A stretch of DNA of 64,000 nt from Cichorium intybus (GCA_023525715.1 CM042015.1:87730250-87794249), one strand, 5' to 3'; shown: positions 35,990-48,649, counted from the first letter of the stretch. Notes: generated by a model not told the origin, from the letters alone. Made by a program: numbers and translations.

Positions 35990-36345
35990 TAGGGGGAGTA
36001 TCCAGTTGAATATTATTTAACTATTTGTGCACTCTTTTGTCCTTCCTTTAGAGTTTTTGTCCCGTTGTGTTTTCTCTTAATAAGGTTTAACGAGACACAC
36101 CATGTATGGTTAGTTCCGTTGCTCAAGACATCCAGATCGTACTCTATTTATCCTTTGATGAGGCGAATATTTGATATAAATCCTAAAACCATTGGTTTGC
36201 CCAACATGTACCCTATATAAAGGGATTGCTATCTATTTGTAAGAACACTCTTGTACATACTTATATACACTTGAATGATTAGTGAGAACGCTAATTGAGC
36301 TAATTGAGTTGAGCTAGTTTGTCATACAAGTAGTCCATAATACAT
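35990..36345 (+). repeat. Polypurine tract and probable 3' LTR of the copia RT remnant
   Basis: A polypurine tract AGGGGGAG (near 35992) is followed by LTR-like sequence with TATATAAAGGG (near 36213) and no coding capacity. The phrase TCTTGTCCC..GTTTAACGAGACAC occurs here and, in a variant, at 35900-35960. The edges are approximate. Confidence 0.5.
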
Positions 36346-38691
36346 GACAATTATAATGAACGACTCAAAACCATATGGTACTCTATAGCCTAAAAAGCCT
36401 AAAACTATAATAAAAAAATGATTTGTTAGGTGAGTTGGAACAATTAATTTATTTGGCTTGAGTTATGTTTATACGATACAACAGTTCAAGATTATTAACT
36501 AAAAATGTAAATATTAGATTTATCTCACAGTATTTAAATTTCTATTTATTTTGTTTTCAGTAATTCTGTGTTTTGTGTTTTATAGTAGAATGAAATTACT
36601 TTTTGAATTGTAGGTTCGAGGATTTGTTTAGAAACAACCATTCATTGTTTACTAATTAAATATGCAGATGCATATACCAATTATTGATTATTTTTATTTT
36701 GGGCAATGTACTTTCTATGTAAAGTAATATTTGCTTTTTTATTTTATGAAAAACTTTCTTGTAATTTATATAAAGTAACAACGTACTATAGATTGCGTTC
36801 AGACGGCATATATTAGTATTCATCGATAATGAAAAATTATTTGTTTATATTTAATAATTTGATGACCATACAAATTATAATGAGCATACCTTGATAAATT
36901 TGTAGGTGGATTTAAGGAATATTTACAAAAAATAATTATTATAAATGAAGTCTTTAATCTAACTTGACAAACTATTTCAAGATTTGAAAGAAAGATCATC
37001 ATGTTCGGAATGAGTTATTTCATACTTGTTGTAGACTAACTTTATATTAATTAAAAGTTTTTTCTGATAAAAAATACTTTTCAGACTCAAATTTTGGATT
37101 CCGATTCAGGATTCTAGATTTTGGGCACACTGAAGAGAAAAAAAAAAAAAAACTATTTTGGAGTTTCAAAAATATGTACGAAATAACTAATAAGAGAAGC
37201 AGAATTTTGAAAGATGTTCCATTTTTTTACTAAGAAATAGCTACTATAAAAAAGCATAAAACATAAGATCTGATTGAAACCAGTGAGATTGGATATTCAA
37301 AATTGTCATTTTGAACATGGGTGGAAAGAGTTTTTAATGTGTTAATTTATATAAACAACGTAGATTTAAATATTAACTTGAATGTCTTCTTCCTATCTCA
37401 ATGGTCATTTTGGTACAATGTTAAAAGAATGGGTCTTTTGACCAAATAATTCTACAACCTGAAGCGGTCATTTTTACACGTATATTAGATTTGATCATTA
37501 ACTCGAGAAAACTTTTAGTATGTTATTATTTTGACACACCAAATAATTACATAAAATATGGTATGACATAAAACGTTTTGTAATTTCGCGCGATTAAACA
37601 AACTTAAATAAACTAACATAAGCAATATTTAGTGAATGAAGAATATAAATTATTTTTTGTTCGTTTAGTTAAACTAACGAACAAAAACAATAGTTTTGTT
37701 TGTTTGTTTATATTTGTTCGTTTAGCATATTAACAAACAGGGTCGGTTCTAAGGGAGTCCAAAGTGTGCGACCGTACATGACCGTGTCGTTTAGGGGGCT
37801 TGTAAAAAATTTACGTTTAATATATTAGTGACGGAAAGTAAGCTGTCACTAAAACCTATTGATGGATTAGTGAAAAAATATTTCCATCGACAAAAAAGAC
37901 ATGTCAAATGACTTATCGTCCCTAATCCCTTGCTGATTCATTGCAAAAATCCGACATTGATACCTCATAAAATTCCTTCGCTAATCATTCGCAAATTCCG
38001 TCATTAAAAAGTTATATTGAAGGTCTTTTTTTACTATTCGTACACGTCCTTCAAAATTAACGGACCAACTATTAACAACATGAACAATATAATTCGTTCA
38101 TGTTTGTTAACGGACCAACTATTAACAAACATAAACAATATAATTATTAAATGAATACATACGAATAAGAAAATTCGTTTATCTATACATTCGTGTTAGT
38201 TTATGTGACCCTAAAAAGATACTAAAATTTATAAACGATATCACAGGTTCAAACATGAAAATTATTTTTCTTGTTTTGAGACGCTAATTCATTATTCCTA
38301 GAATCGACTGTTGTATTCTCATAAAGTACTTGTTGGTTTCAAAAAATCGACCATGAAATTAATTGGTTGGGACACCAAAAAGACATATACCTTTAATTAA
38401 TTAATTTATTAAAATTTAACATAAAAACAATGCTAGAGAGGGGTTAGGTGGTCTTTTAATCGGTTGAATCGTGTGTCGTAATATTTTATGGAGCAACTCT
38501 TCCCCCTAGGTGGATTGTTTGGAATCATATGAAACGTGGGCCGAAAATTTATTTTTTAGAGGAAAAAATTGTATAGGAGAACCGGTTACCATTTAATGCT
38601 CCAAATAATCTATTAGAAGTTGTACAACCTAATACATTTATGATTTTTATATATCCTATATATAGTTTACATAAAAGTCAAATTACTTTTA
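36346..38691. other. AT-rich intergenic stretch with relic repeats
   Basis: No gene. Features seen: a palindromic pair TTTTGTTCGTT..AACGAACAAAA near 37660-37690; a TTAGTGACGGAAA..TTCCGTCATTAA pair at about 37825-38010 that looks like an old inverted-repeat element; and a 51-bp direct repeat with AACGGACCAACTATTAACAA at 38058 and 38109. Confidence 0.5.
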
Positions 38692-38918
38692 GTGTAAATT
38701 ACACGGATGGTCCCTGTGGTTTACCAAAACTAACACTGAGCACCCAAGTATTGGATTTACACTAGATGAGTCACTAAAGTTTCGTTAAACCGACACATTG
38801 GTCCCTGGTCTATATAAAAAAGACTTTTTTGCCCTTTTCATTTTCTTTTTTCTTTTTCTTTTTACCCTTTTGTTTTTTAATAAATAAAAAATAAAAAACC
38901 ACCCCACCCCCACCCCCA

Positions 38919-38984
<66 letters not shown>

Positions 38985-39724
38985 AGAAAACCCACCCCCC
39001 CAGTTTAACCAGGAAACAATCGACTTCCTATTGATTTCCTCCCATATTAACGTGAATCAAGTTTCTTCAAACATTTAACAGTTTAATTATGTGCACATTT
39101 TGTAATGCTAGAACTGAATCAGAGTCCCGAAGAACAGACCAATTGCATTCACAATTCTATCCTTAAATTAGTTACATGAAATTTGCAGAAATTCAATGCT
39201 TTGTACAAACAAATCAAATGATAGAGCCGTAAAAGGATAAAAAACCGATGCTTCTATCTCGTTCCATCCGACCTGAAATTTGCAGAAATTCAATGCTTCT
39301 TACATCTGCTGTTCGCGTTTTACCTAGCCAGATACGCACACACACATCAATGGAACTGCCGCTGCCAACGGTGGTAGCGGCCTAGGGCGACGACGGCGAT
39401 GGTGTTTGTTGCGTGAATCAGAGTGAGAACATGAGGCAGAAAGAAAGAGGAAGAAGGAGAGGCCACAACATCGTTGGTGTCCCTTGTGGTTCGCGATGTG
39501 TTGTAATCAGACAGAAGAAGAAGAGATCGTCGAGGGGAACAACCCTCGTTGCTGTAGGCGCCGATTAGGTGGCAGGAGGACCACCGGTGGTGGTGTTTAT
39601 GCCATCTGTGGGTGCGTTTTCTTCAGATCGAGAGGCAGGGAAGCCAATGACAAGCATACAGATCTATACGATATGCTACATCTAGGTGATGTTTTACATC
39701 GAGCTGCAAGAACATAAATGTGGG

Positions 39725-39760
<36 letters not shown>

Positions 39761-39987
39761 TGGGGGTGGGGGTGGGTGGTTTTTTATTTTCTATCTATTA
39801 AAAAAACAAAAGGGTAAAAAGAAAAAGAAAAAAAGAAAATGAAAAGGGCAAAAAAGTCTTTTTATATAGACCAGGGACCAATGTGTTTGTTTAACGAAAC
39901 TTTAGTGACTCATCTAGTGTAAATCCAATACTTGGGTGCTCAGTGTTAGTTTTGGTAAACCACAGGGACCATCCGTGTAATTTACTC
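38692..39987. mobile_element. Mutator-like element with microsatellite-bearing TIRs, 1296 bp
   Basis: The left end GTGTAAATTACACGGATGG and right end (inward) GAGTAAATTACACGGATGG open inverted repeats of about 290 bp. These run through a C-rich block into (CT)n on the left (38924-38983) and (GA)n on the right (39729-39755). The 9-bp flanks TTACTTTTA and TTAATTTTT match at 7 of 9 positions. The 740-bp centre contains a short Arg-rich frame (39484-39717) that I cannot assign, and a repeated AAATTTGCAGAAATTCAATGC phrase. Confidence 0.82.
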
Positions 39988-39996
39988 TTAATTTTT

Positions 39997-41017
39997 ATTA
40001 GTTATTTTTTTTTCTAGAAAATAATGCAGTTTCAACTAATAATTTTTTTTTATATGGATGTGTGTACAGTGGCGAATCTATAATAAAAAACAAAGTGGTT
40101 TCTTATATGTAGTAGTAGGTCGGGTCCTATACCTCAAAATATTTGAACATATATCAAATAGTTGTAATAAAGTTTTTACAATTGCACCCTACGAGTTCTT
40201 ACACCTTGAAATATTTGCATAATTGTATCAATACTAACACTTTTTAAAACAATTTTTCAATATATGACACTAAACCATCACTCAAAAATTGATCACCCAT
40301 TTTGTTCCGTATATCGGTCTTTATTAACTTATTGCTGAAAACGCATGTTTTACAGTGGCTGTTGCAACGGGTAAAATCAATGTAAATTTCAAGATAAGAT
40401 AAACTTTAAGAAATATTATATGCTTCTTTTCTTCGACCATCTTTTTGGAAAGGTCTCCAATGCTCTTAAATGGTTAAATCGTTCATCTTCTCGCACATCC
40501 TTAATATAATTTTTAATATTAATTCAAGGACTCGAAAATCATATTTTGATTCTTGATTTTTGATACAATCAATGATCCAATTCTTTATGATTTCTGTAAC
40601 AAATAACAATCCAAATCAACAATCAAACTTTCAAAGTGTCAAAGAACTAAAGAAATAAAGAGACGATACTCAAGAAAACTAGACAAAACAATTTTTCTGT
40701 ATTAAACTATCAAAGACACAATGGACAATTACGCAAACGGCAAACCTAAAAGGAATGGCTGATCGAAACTGTTGATAGCTGCCAGAAAAAAATTATTGAT
40801 CGAGACTGTTGTTGTGTTTCTATTTGACGCAAAGTAGGTAACGTATTTTGATATTCACGGTTCACGTAATTTTTTGATATAAACACTTTCCACTTTTTAT
40901 TTCATATTTTTTGTTTATTAATGTGAAGTGAGCTTTGATTTTGTATTTTAATTATGTATTTAAAATTGGGCATTTAGGCTAAATATGGTGGATGACAGTG
41001 GGCTAATAGGAAGTACT
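39997..41017. other. AT-rich intergenic stretch
   Basis: No gene or element ends recognised. Confidence 0.5.
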
Positions 41018-41020
41018 TTA

Positions 41021-41328
41021 GGCTAGTCGGAGTAACCCTCGCCAAGAGGGTCGCCAAACCTCTTGGCGAGTCGCCAAGCCCACTCCCGACGAAATCGCCA
41101 GCCGCTCGCCAAGGATGGATCGCCAACCTGTTGGCGAGATGCCAACAGGTGTAAAAGTTTCAGAAAATGGCAAAAACAGCCCCTCAACAGGTGTAAAAGT
41201 TTCAGAAAATGACAAAAACAGTCATTCGTTGGCCATTGGCCACCACTCCCTACAAAATGACCAACGGCTGCTAACCTACAAAAACTTGTTGGTCATCACT
41301 TGGTCATTGGCCACCACTCCGTGTAGTC
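41021..41328. mobile_element. PIF/Harbinger (Tourist-like) MITE, copy 2, 308 bp
   Basis: TTA TSD on both sides (41018-41020, 41329-41331). The ends GGCTAGTCGGAGT and, from the right, GACTACACGGAGT are inverted. The interior shares CTCGCCAAG and TTGGCCATTGGCCACCACTC words with copy 1 at 13241. A short direct repeat containing AGGTGTAAAAGTTTCAGAAA lies at 41145-41210. Confidence 0.82.
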
Positions 41329-41331
41329 TTA

Positions 41332-42050
41332 GTGATCTAACTTAACATAGGTCCCAAGTTATTAAATTTAATGTGGGTCATTATTTTTTAATAATATAAA
41401 ACTTGTATTAAATTTTTTTATTTTAGACGTCTCTATATGTATCTATATGTGTCAAGTAAAAATAGAGTGTTTATTTAATGATTCTTTTTATAAAAGAATA
41501 ATAATATGTATTTCATATTTTGTTCGTCAGTCATCACCTGCGCTCGCGTCATATTTTTGTGGATATATATGAATATATGATCCATTTTTGGTTCAAGCTA
41601 GTCCATTGTTATTATTTCGTTTTCTTCCTTTAACTTTTTAAAAAACCACGGATTTTTTATGTACATATATAGATTCAGTTTTGGCCCAAGATGAATCTAT
41701 TTGGCTTTTTCTTTTCCTCTCTTTTTAAGTCCCATATCTAAATGAATAAATACGTCAAAATTTTGGTATGTCTATTGATTTAATCATTTTATTTAGTTTT
41801 TCTATGATAATTTTTGTTATATGGTATTTATTATAAATTCGAATATATTATTGAGACCCATTTATTTTATTTACATGATAATATGAATTCTTATCATTTG
41901 ACATATACTAGAAATGACATATTTCCACTTTAAAAATCCTTTTCTAGTTATAACATTATGTGATACTCGATATAAATATGAATATGTCATTAAGAGCGCC
42001 ACATTCTATATCTACACAATGATACAAATTTGTGTTAATATGACATATAT
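41332..42050. other. AT-rich intergenic stretch
   Basis: No gene recognised. Confidence 0.5.
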
Positions 42051-42059
42051 TATATATTA

Positions 42060-43685
42060 GAGTAAATTACAATTTTGGTCCCTGTGGTTGACCCAAAATT
42101 ACAGTTTTGGTCATCCTTTTGAAATCTCACGCTGATGGTCCCTATGGTGTCCAAAATCTTGCACTTTTGGTCCCTCGATCAGATAAAATGACTATAATAC
42201 CCTTTCTATATTCTTTTTTCTTTTCTTTTAATTTATTAATTATCAAATTAATTAAAAATAAAGAAAAAATAAACAATCTCTCTTTCCACGTTTCTTCCCC
42301 ATCGACAAACCCTTCTCCACCTCCACCACCGACACCAATCCCACACAAAAAACCATATTTTTCGATGGCGGAGCACACTACGGTGACCTCGTAGCGAATC
42401 TTCTCCTGGGTTTCACTCTTGCCTGGCTGCCACTCACTCTAGCCGCAGTTTTTAGAGGGTTTGTCTTGAGATACAGATTCACAAACTTATGGGTCATCGT
42501 GATATTTGGGTTAACAGGTCAGGACAAAGGTTGATTTGAGAAGAGTCTCGAAATTCAGAGAGATTGCCAAGTAGTGCTTATCAATGGTTGAGAAAAAATC
42601 TTCCTGGAACGCCTGGTATAATTTAGCAGTATTTTCTGCTTAATCTCAGATTTTGATTCTGGAATGGCTTCGTTTAGTTTTTGCTTCTTAAATTTTTGAT
42701 CGCAGATCCAGATGCTGAGGTTATCGCACTATCACCAAACAGTTTGCTAGCTACCAACCGTTTCATTTGCGATAGTTGTAACAAAGGCTTTCAACGAGAC
42801 CAAAATCTTCAGCTTCATCGTCGAGGTCATAACTTGCCATGGAAGCTAAAACAACGAACCGGAAATGAAATCCGAAAGCGCATTTATGTTTGTCCGGAGA
42901 AATCATGCGTCCACCACGATCCGTTGAGAGCTCTCGGCGATCTCACTGGCATCAAGAAGCACTTCTCGAGAAAGCACGACGAGAAGAAGTGGACGTGTCA
43001 ACGGTGCACGAAGAAGTATGCTGTCCAATCCGATTGGAAAGCGCATATGAAGATTTGTGGTTCCAAAGAGTACCGATGTGATTGCGGTTCCTTGTTTTCT
43101 AGGTTAAATTCCATTCAACATTTTCAAAATTATCTGCAAATTATTTGCAAGTTTTATAAAGTCAGTCTGATTTTGGGTTTGATAATGAAGGAGGGATACT
43201 TTTATCACTCATAGAGCTTTTTGCGATGCGTTAGCACATGAGAGCGCAAGAGCTCAACCTCCAACCCACGCCACTATTAGTAATTCAGATCAACCAGTTC
43301 AACAATCATTTCTGATAGAGGAACCTGTTCTTCATTGAGTGTATTTCTTTCCATTTAGCAAGCAGATTTGCAGGTAAAAAACATGACCATCGGATTTCTT
43401 GCTGCAAAAGTTCACCGGAGGGAGAGATCGGATTTCTTGCTACAAAAGTTCACCGGAGGGAGAGAGAAAAAGATTTTATTTTATTTTTTTTAATTGATTT
43501 AATAAATAATGTATTAAAAGAAAAATGAAAAATAAATAAAAAGGGCATTTTAGTCTTTTTACCTGACCAAGGGACCAAAAGTGTAAGCAAAAGTGCAGTT
43601 CAGGGACCATGAACGTGAAAAACCAAAAGGATGACCAAATGTGCAATTTCGGGACAACCACATGGACCAAAATTGTAATTTACTC
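42060..43685. mobile_element. Pack-MULE carrying an IDD zinc-finger gene fragment, 1626 bp
   Basis: The ends GAGTAAATTACAATTTTGGTC and its inverted copy are flanked by an exact 9-bp TSD TATATATTA (42051-42059 and 43686-43694), the Mutator signature. The TIRs extend for at least 150 bp (GGTCCCTGTGGTT, CACTTTTGGTCCCT on the left; matching complements at 43560-43685). Between them lies a spliced-gene fragment (see 42590-43338). No MURA transposase is present. The exact TSD indicates a relatively recent insertion. The TIR family is shared with the element at 38692. Confidence 0.94.
42590..43338 (+). pseudogene. Captured INDETERMINATE-DOMAIN (IDD) C2H2 gene fragment, parts of three exons
   Basis: The end of exon 1 (RKNLPGTP, to 42615), exon 2 (42706-43102) and part of exon 3 (43191 onward) keep their GT..AG junctions and phases; both introns are retained. 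Joined, they give the IDD core. Finger 1 is CDSCNKGFQRDQNLQLHRRGH. Finger 2 is CPEKSCVHHDP..HFSRKH. Finger 3 is CQRCTKKYAVQSDWKAHMKIC, ending in C. Finger 4 begins CDCGSLFSR and continues RDTFITHRAFC in exon 3. The frame continues to a stop at 43336-43338. No in-frame ATG remains before the fragment; the frame meets a TGA near 42537. IDD proteins are plant transcription factors acting in the nucleus (development, gibberellin and sugar signalling). The long C-terminal region is absent. The fragment could express a DNA-binding peptide only from an unseen start or as a fusion. Confidence 0.93.
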
Positions 43686-43779
43686 TATATATTACATATT
43701 CCCTAAAAAAATAATTCTTTCGTACTTCATATTGCCACAACAAGAAAACAAGGAAACTATAGTAATCCATTTGGAAATT

Positions 43780-45590
43780 TTGATTTGAGGATTTCATCAA
43801 TTACTAATCCGTGTCGATGCCCATCTAACTATCATTTTTTACAATGTTGGCCAAACTTTTATTTCTTTTATACATTTTTCCAAAATAATATTATGAACTT
43901 TCTCTAATTTTTGTTATAACTTTGTTAATACTTTTTGTCATTGTATATATATAAATTTCATGCAACAACGCGTGGGGTGTGCACTCCTTAGTTATACACC
44001 AAAATAATCTAAAGAAAATTATTAAAATAAGCTAATTATATAAGGTTTATTTTAACATAATAAAAAATTAAGACTTTTCCCAAAATAGCCACTAAAATCA
44101 TAGATGTGTGATGTTAGCTGCAATTTCCCCTCTTGGTCTATGATTTTCTCCCTTTTGGGTTAGCTAACTACGATTTTGTCCTCCAATATTAAAAAAAAAT
44201 CGAAGTTGTTATTTTGGAAAATCATCATTTGTGTTTTCTTCTATATTATTAGGGTTTGGGGTTTAGAGTTAAAGAAATATGTTTCAGTCAAACTTTACAA
44301 CGTCATAGTTTCTTTATGCAAACTTCAAATGACCTAATGTTGTTGCATACATATATTACACAGGAAATTTGCATATCAGGAGACCATACTTTTTAAACTC
44401 CAAAGTACGTTTCTTAGTCATATTCGTAATTTTGCAATATTCAACATTTTTATATGAGGTTAAAGGAAACATATTCGTTCATTTTAAATTACCTTTATAA
44501 TCTTAAAATAAACTTATGTTGGTTTGAGGATTTCACCGGTTACTAATCTGTATCGGTGCTCATCCAACTTTCAATTTTTTACAATGTTGGCCCAACTTTT
44601 TATTTCTTTTATATACTTTATGAAAAAAATTATGAAATTCATCTGAAATGGGCGACTCGGGAAAACCAAGCACCAGAATTTGGTTGTGCTCCTTAGTTTT
44701 ACAACAAAATAATCTAAAGCAAAATGGTTAAAATAAGCTTATTATATAAGATTCTATTTTAAAATAGTTAAATATTAAGACTTTTCCAAAAATAACCACT
44801 AAAATCGCATATCTGCGATTTCCCCTCTTGGTCTGCGGTTTACTCCCTTTTAGGTTAGCCAACTACGATTTCTTCATTCAGTATAAAACTTTTCGAAGTT
44901 GTCATTTTGGAAAGTCACCATCTACGATTTCCTCTCAACCATCTATGATTTCCTCCTTGTCATCTACGGTTTCCTCTTTTCAGGGTTTGGGGTTTAAGGT
45001 TAAAGAAATATGTTTCAATCCAACTTTGCAACATTAGTTTCTTTATACGAACTCCAATTGGTATGATTTTTTCGAAATGTGATCTATGTAACAAGGGGTA
45101 TCCATACACATATCTAACACGAAATTTGTATATCGGGAAGTCATACTTTTTAAGCTCTAAAATACGCTTCTTAGTCAAATTTGTAATTTGCAATATTTAA
45201 CATTTTTTCATATAAGGTTAAAGAAACATTTTCATTCATTTTAAACTACTCTTATAAAATTAAATTAAACTTATAGAACTTAATCCATGCATTCGTCTTT
45301 CACATTAGGCCCTTGGATTCGTTTTTCGTTTTCATAGATTTACATATTGAATGTGTTTTACTCCAATTTTGTAATGTCATATATTCTCAGACGAATTGTG
45401 ATTGGCCTGATTTTTTTCCAGTGTATTCTATGCAATAAAGGGTATTTGTAGACATATCAAACACAATACTTTTTAAGCTTGAAAGTATGGTACTTGGTTA
45501 TATTTGTAATTTTGCAATATCCATCAAACTTCATATCAGGTTAAGGGAAACAGTTCCATTCAATCTAAAATACTCTTATACTATTAAAAC
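43780..45590. repeat. Diverged tandem repeat, about 740-bp unit, two full and one partial copy
   Basis: Copy 1 starts near 43785 (TTGAGGATTTCATC..TTACTAATC) and copy 2 near 44522 (TTGAGGATTTCACC..TTACTAATC). Long stretches such as ACAATGTTGGCC, CACCAAAATAATCTAAAG-like and TTAAGACTTTTCC recur in order. A partial third copy (about 45345-45585) repeats the last third, including ACTTTTTAAGCT and TTTGCAATAT. It is AT-rich and non-coding. No transposon ends are found. Confidence 0.75.
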
Positions 45591-47050
45591 CATGATAACG
45601 AGTGCTATAATGCAATCGTCAATTTTATGATATTCATACGTTAAAACCGTAACAACAAACACAAATTCGCTAAAATGCATTATATTATATTTATATGTAA
45701 TGTATATTTCAACTAGGAATTTGAGATATGTACAACCGAGCATTTTCTTTGTGATTGTCAAACAAATTAATATATTCTTTAACTATGTTGAACCCATTAC
45801 TGATCATTTCACATTGCTCCGGTATTGTTGAGTTTGACCTGGTTAGTTGTTCAATTATTGCCATCAAAGAGAGAATTCTTTTTAATATTTGTATACATTT
45901 TAATCAGGAGCAATTTCATATCATAAATCCTTAACTTTTGGCGCTCATCAACTTGTGAATCAGGTAATAGGACTTCTAATTCATATTTTTGGTTCACATG
46001 GTGAAAGGCCTTAGTCATGTTTAACATAGACGTATTAACAAGCTGCGTTGTCTAATCTGAATGGCTAATAAATCTTCCTCTATTTTCGATTGTGGTGGTG
46101 CATAGGTTGGTGTATATTGAGATTAAAAAAAATGTAAAAGAAGTTAGACATATGGATTGTAAACATCAATTTCATATATGTAAATGATGAAACATATCTT
46201 TTAACAACAATACAAGAATGGATTATTGATAACATAGAGTTCTCCTCGAGGCATCCCTTTCATCAACCATTAGATAGAATCAGCTATCCAACAAATGTGA
46301 GATTGAAGTTAAAAGTTTTTGGTAGAGTTTATATACACTCAAAATTGCAATGACAACCGAGTTGTCATTTCAACATGGAAAATCAAAGGGGTCATTTCAA
46401 CATCGTAATGATAAAAGATGATAAAAGATCTGCAAAAATTATGTCGTCAAGTCAAATTAAGGGGATGCCACTACTCATGAAAACACAATATTGAGTTACA
46501 ATATAGTTGTGAAAACATAGAAAACACAGTCAACAAGGACAAAAATCTCATTCAAAGGGATCATTGTGTGGGAGCGGACCGTGGAATGTCGAGAGGATAG
46601 TTTCAATTCACGGGTCTCAAACAGAAAAACTACGTGTCTTCGTGAGGTTCTATGCATCTCCAATATGATCACGGATCACCTGATCTTGATGAATGGTCTT
46701 GGTATGATGGAACCCGATGCCTTTGAAGGATGGTTACTAAAGAGGGTGACGGATGCAATGGACCCTTGTGCTTTTCATCGATGGGGGTTGTGGTTCTAAT
46801 TGGAAACTTCAATGATGATTACTGGCAGTCGATAAGATAAAGTTGTCGTGACCTTAGATGGGTTTTGCGACTGTACAAAGTGAAGTATTGCAGTTACATA
46901 TCTAGCCCTAATGGAACTGTTTGCATTCTTGGTTATTGAGATCTACCTGGTAGATCGGGTAGACCAGTAACAATGGCAGCGGGAAACAAACTTGAGGAAA
47001 GGGATCGGATCAAGTTCTTGGTATGGGACCAATACATGCTTGTAAGTTGT
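45591..47050. other. Intergenic stretch with unassigned short frames
   Basis: Mostly non-coding. From 46560 on the base composition is less AT-rich, and two short frames (46566-46799 and 46973-47185) look gene-like in codon texture. They could be exon relics of a gene or transposon, since GLSDEHDNDGYDFDISGHDE-like coding texture also occurs at 48119. I cannot name the family. Confidence 0.4.
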
Positions 47051-47618
47051 GTACCAAGGATGACGATGAAAAGGAAAAGCATACCCGATATTGATAACAT
47101 TGTCATGTTTATGGATGGTGAAGGAAGAGGGCACCTGACATGGGCAAACTATTCGGAAGGTATGCTTTACTCATACGGTAACTAGTTAATTAATTCTTAA
47201 GGGTAATACAATAATAGTGAATTATATTAATTATGTACCAAGGATGACGATGAAAAGGAAAAGCATACCCAATATTGATAACATTGTCATGTTTAATTGT
47301 TTATGGATGGTGAAGGAAGAGGGCACCTGACATGGGCAAACTATTCGGAAGGTATGCTTTACTCATACGGTAACTAGTTAATTAATTCTTAAGGGTAATA
47401 CAATAATAGTGAATTATATTAATTATGTACCAAGGATGACGATGGAAAGGAAAAGCATACCCGATATTGATAACATTGTCATGTTTAATTGTTTATGGAT
47501 GGTGAAGGAAGAGGGCACCTGACATGGGCAAACTATTCGGAAGGTATGCTTTACTCATACGGTAACTAGTTAATTAATTCTTAAGGGTAATACAATAATA
47601 GTGAATTATATTAATTAT
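47051..47618. repeat. Tandem triplication of a 184-192-bp module
   Basis: Three consecutive copies start GTACCAAGGATGACGATG at 47051, 47235 and 47427. Each contains GGAAGAGGGCACCTGACATG and ends TAATTATGT. Copies 2 and 3 share an 8-base insertion (TAATTGTT) that copy 1 lacks, and there are only one or two other differences. The first copy holds the end of a short frame (46973-47185). The insertion interrupts it in the later copies. Confidence 0.92.
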
Positions 47619-48451
47619 GTCAAATATATCTTACTTTGCAAATCGAAACGCTTATGCATGCATATATCTATGTTAAATGAGAACTTGTGGTTACATTTTA
47701 ATAATAGTATAAAGACTATGACTATGAGCATTTAATATCATAATCATAATTTTTAAATGCATGTATTTAATCTATAGATAAATAATATGGATTTAACAGA
47801 ATATGATGACACGTATATACAAATACTTCTATGACGAGGGTTATATATTTAAATTTAGTTATAGAGATGTGTATTACTTATAAATCCTAACTTTGATTAT
47901 ATAGAGATGTACAATGCTTATAAAAAAGGCGTATAAATAAAGATTAATTTTGTAGAATGAGCTATATCAAAATTTTGAATAATGGAGCATGGTTCAAGGC
48001 TAGATAATCTAGGGCACATATGTCTAGCATGGTGACTTGGACTTTAGGTTGAATATGAGACGCGATAGGATATAAGTAGACAATGGATTTATTTTTATGC
48101 GTTCCGTCTTATAGGATTATCTGATGAACACGACAACGATGGTTATGATTTTGACATCTCCGGACACGACGAAGTAGCATTGACTGCTCAATCAATGTTA
48201 ATGTGAGTTACACTAACTCGTCTATTATGTTAACCGTGCATATAATGTGTATGTTTGTGTGAATATATGTTTATGTCATTTTAATTAAAAGATGTGATAT
48301 GAATTATGTGAATGTATGTTGTATGTAATGCGACTGACCATGAAGGACCCACAGTAAAGTGGTTTAGTCGGCTGGTCATGAAGGACCCACGGGGTGAAGT
48401 GGCCAGTGGCAGTGGCAGTGTCTGAGACAAGCCCTTCGGGGGAATCGGCCT
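47619..48451. other. AT-rich intergenic stretch
   Basis: No complete gene. A possible exon relic at 48115-48210 follows TTATAG. Confidence 0.4.
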
Positions 48452-48649
48452 ATGTATAAAGAGATTGATATCAAAAGTGATATTATTGAGAAAAAACGCA
48501 CGAATATAAATACAGCCAATGTACAACAAATAAGGCTAAAACTAAGCCTATATCTAAGGCTAAAACTAAGCCTATATCTAAGGAAACACAATCAGAAATA
48601 AACAGAAAATATATACATCCGAAAATACAAATATATCAAATACTCCCCC

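Noticed and set aside
38785..38995. Frames rich in Arg-Glu repeats
   Set aside because: They are produced by the (CT)n tract in the MULE terminal inverted repeat.
39484..39717. 77-codon Arg/Gly-rich frame inside the MULE at 38692
   Set aside because: I considered a captured gene fragment, but no known family or splice structure is recognisable, so it is not called as coding.
46566..47185. Possible protein-coding gene with exons at 46566-46799 and 46973-47185
   Set aside because: Codon texture is suggestive, but no family is recognised and no consistent splice model joins the pieces, so it is left as an unassigned region.
47051..47618. CRISPR-like appearance of evenly spaced repeats
   Set aside because: The whole module is repeated without unique spacers and the DNA is plant nuclear, so this is a tandem triplication.
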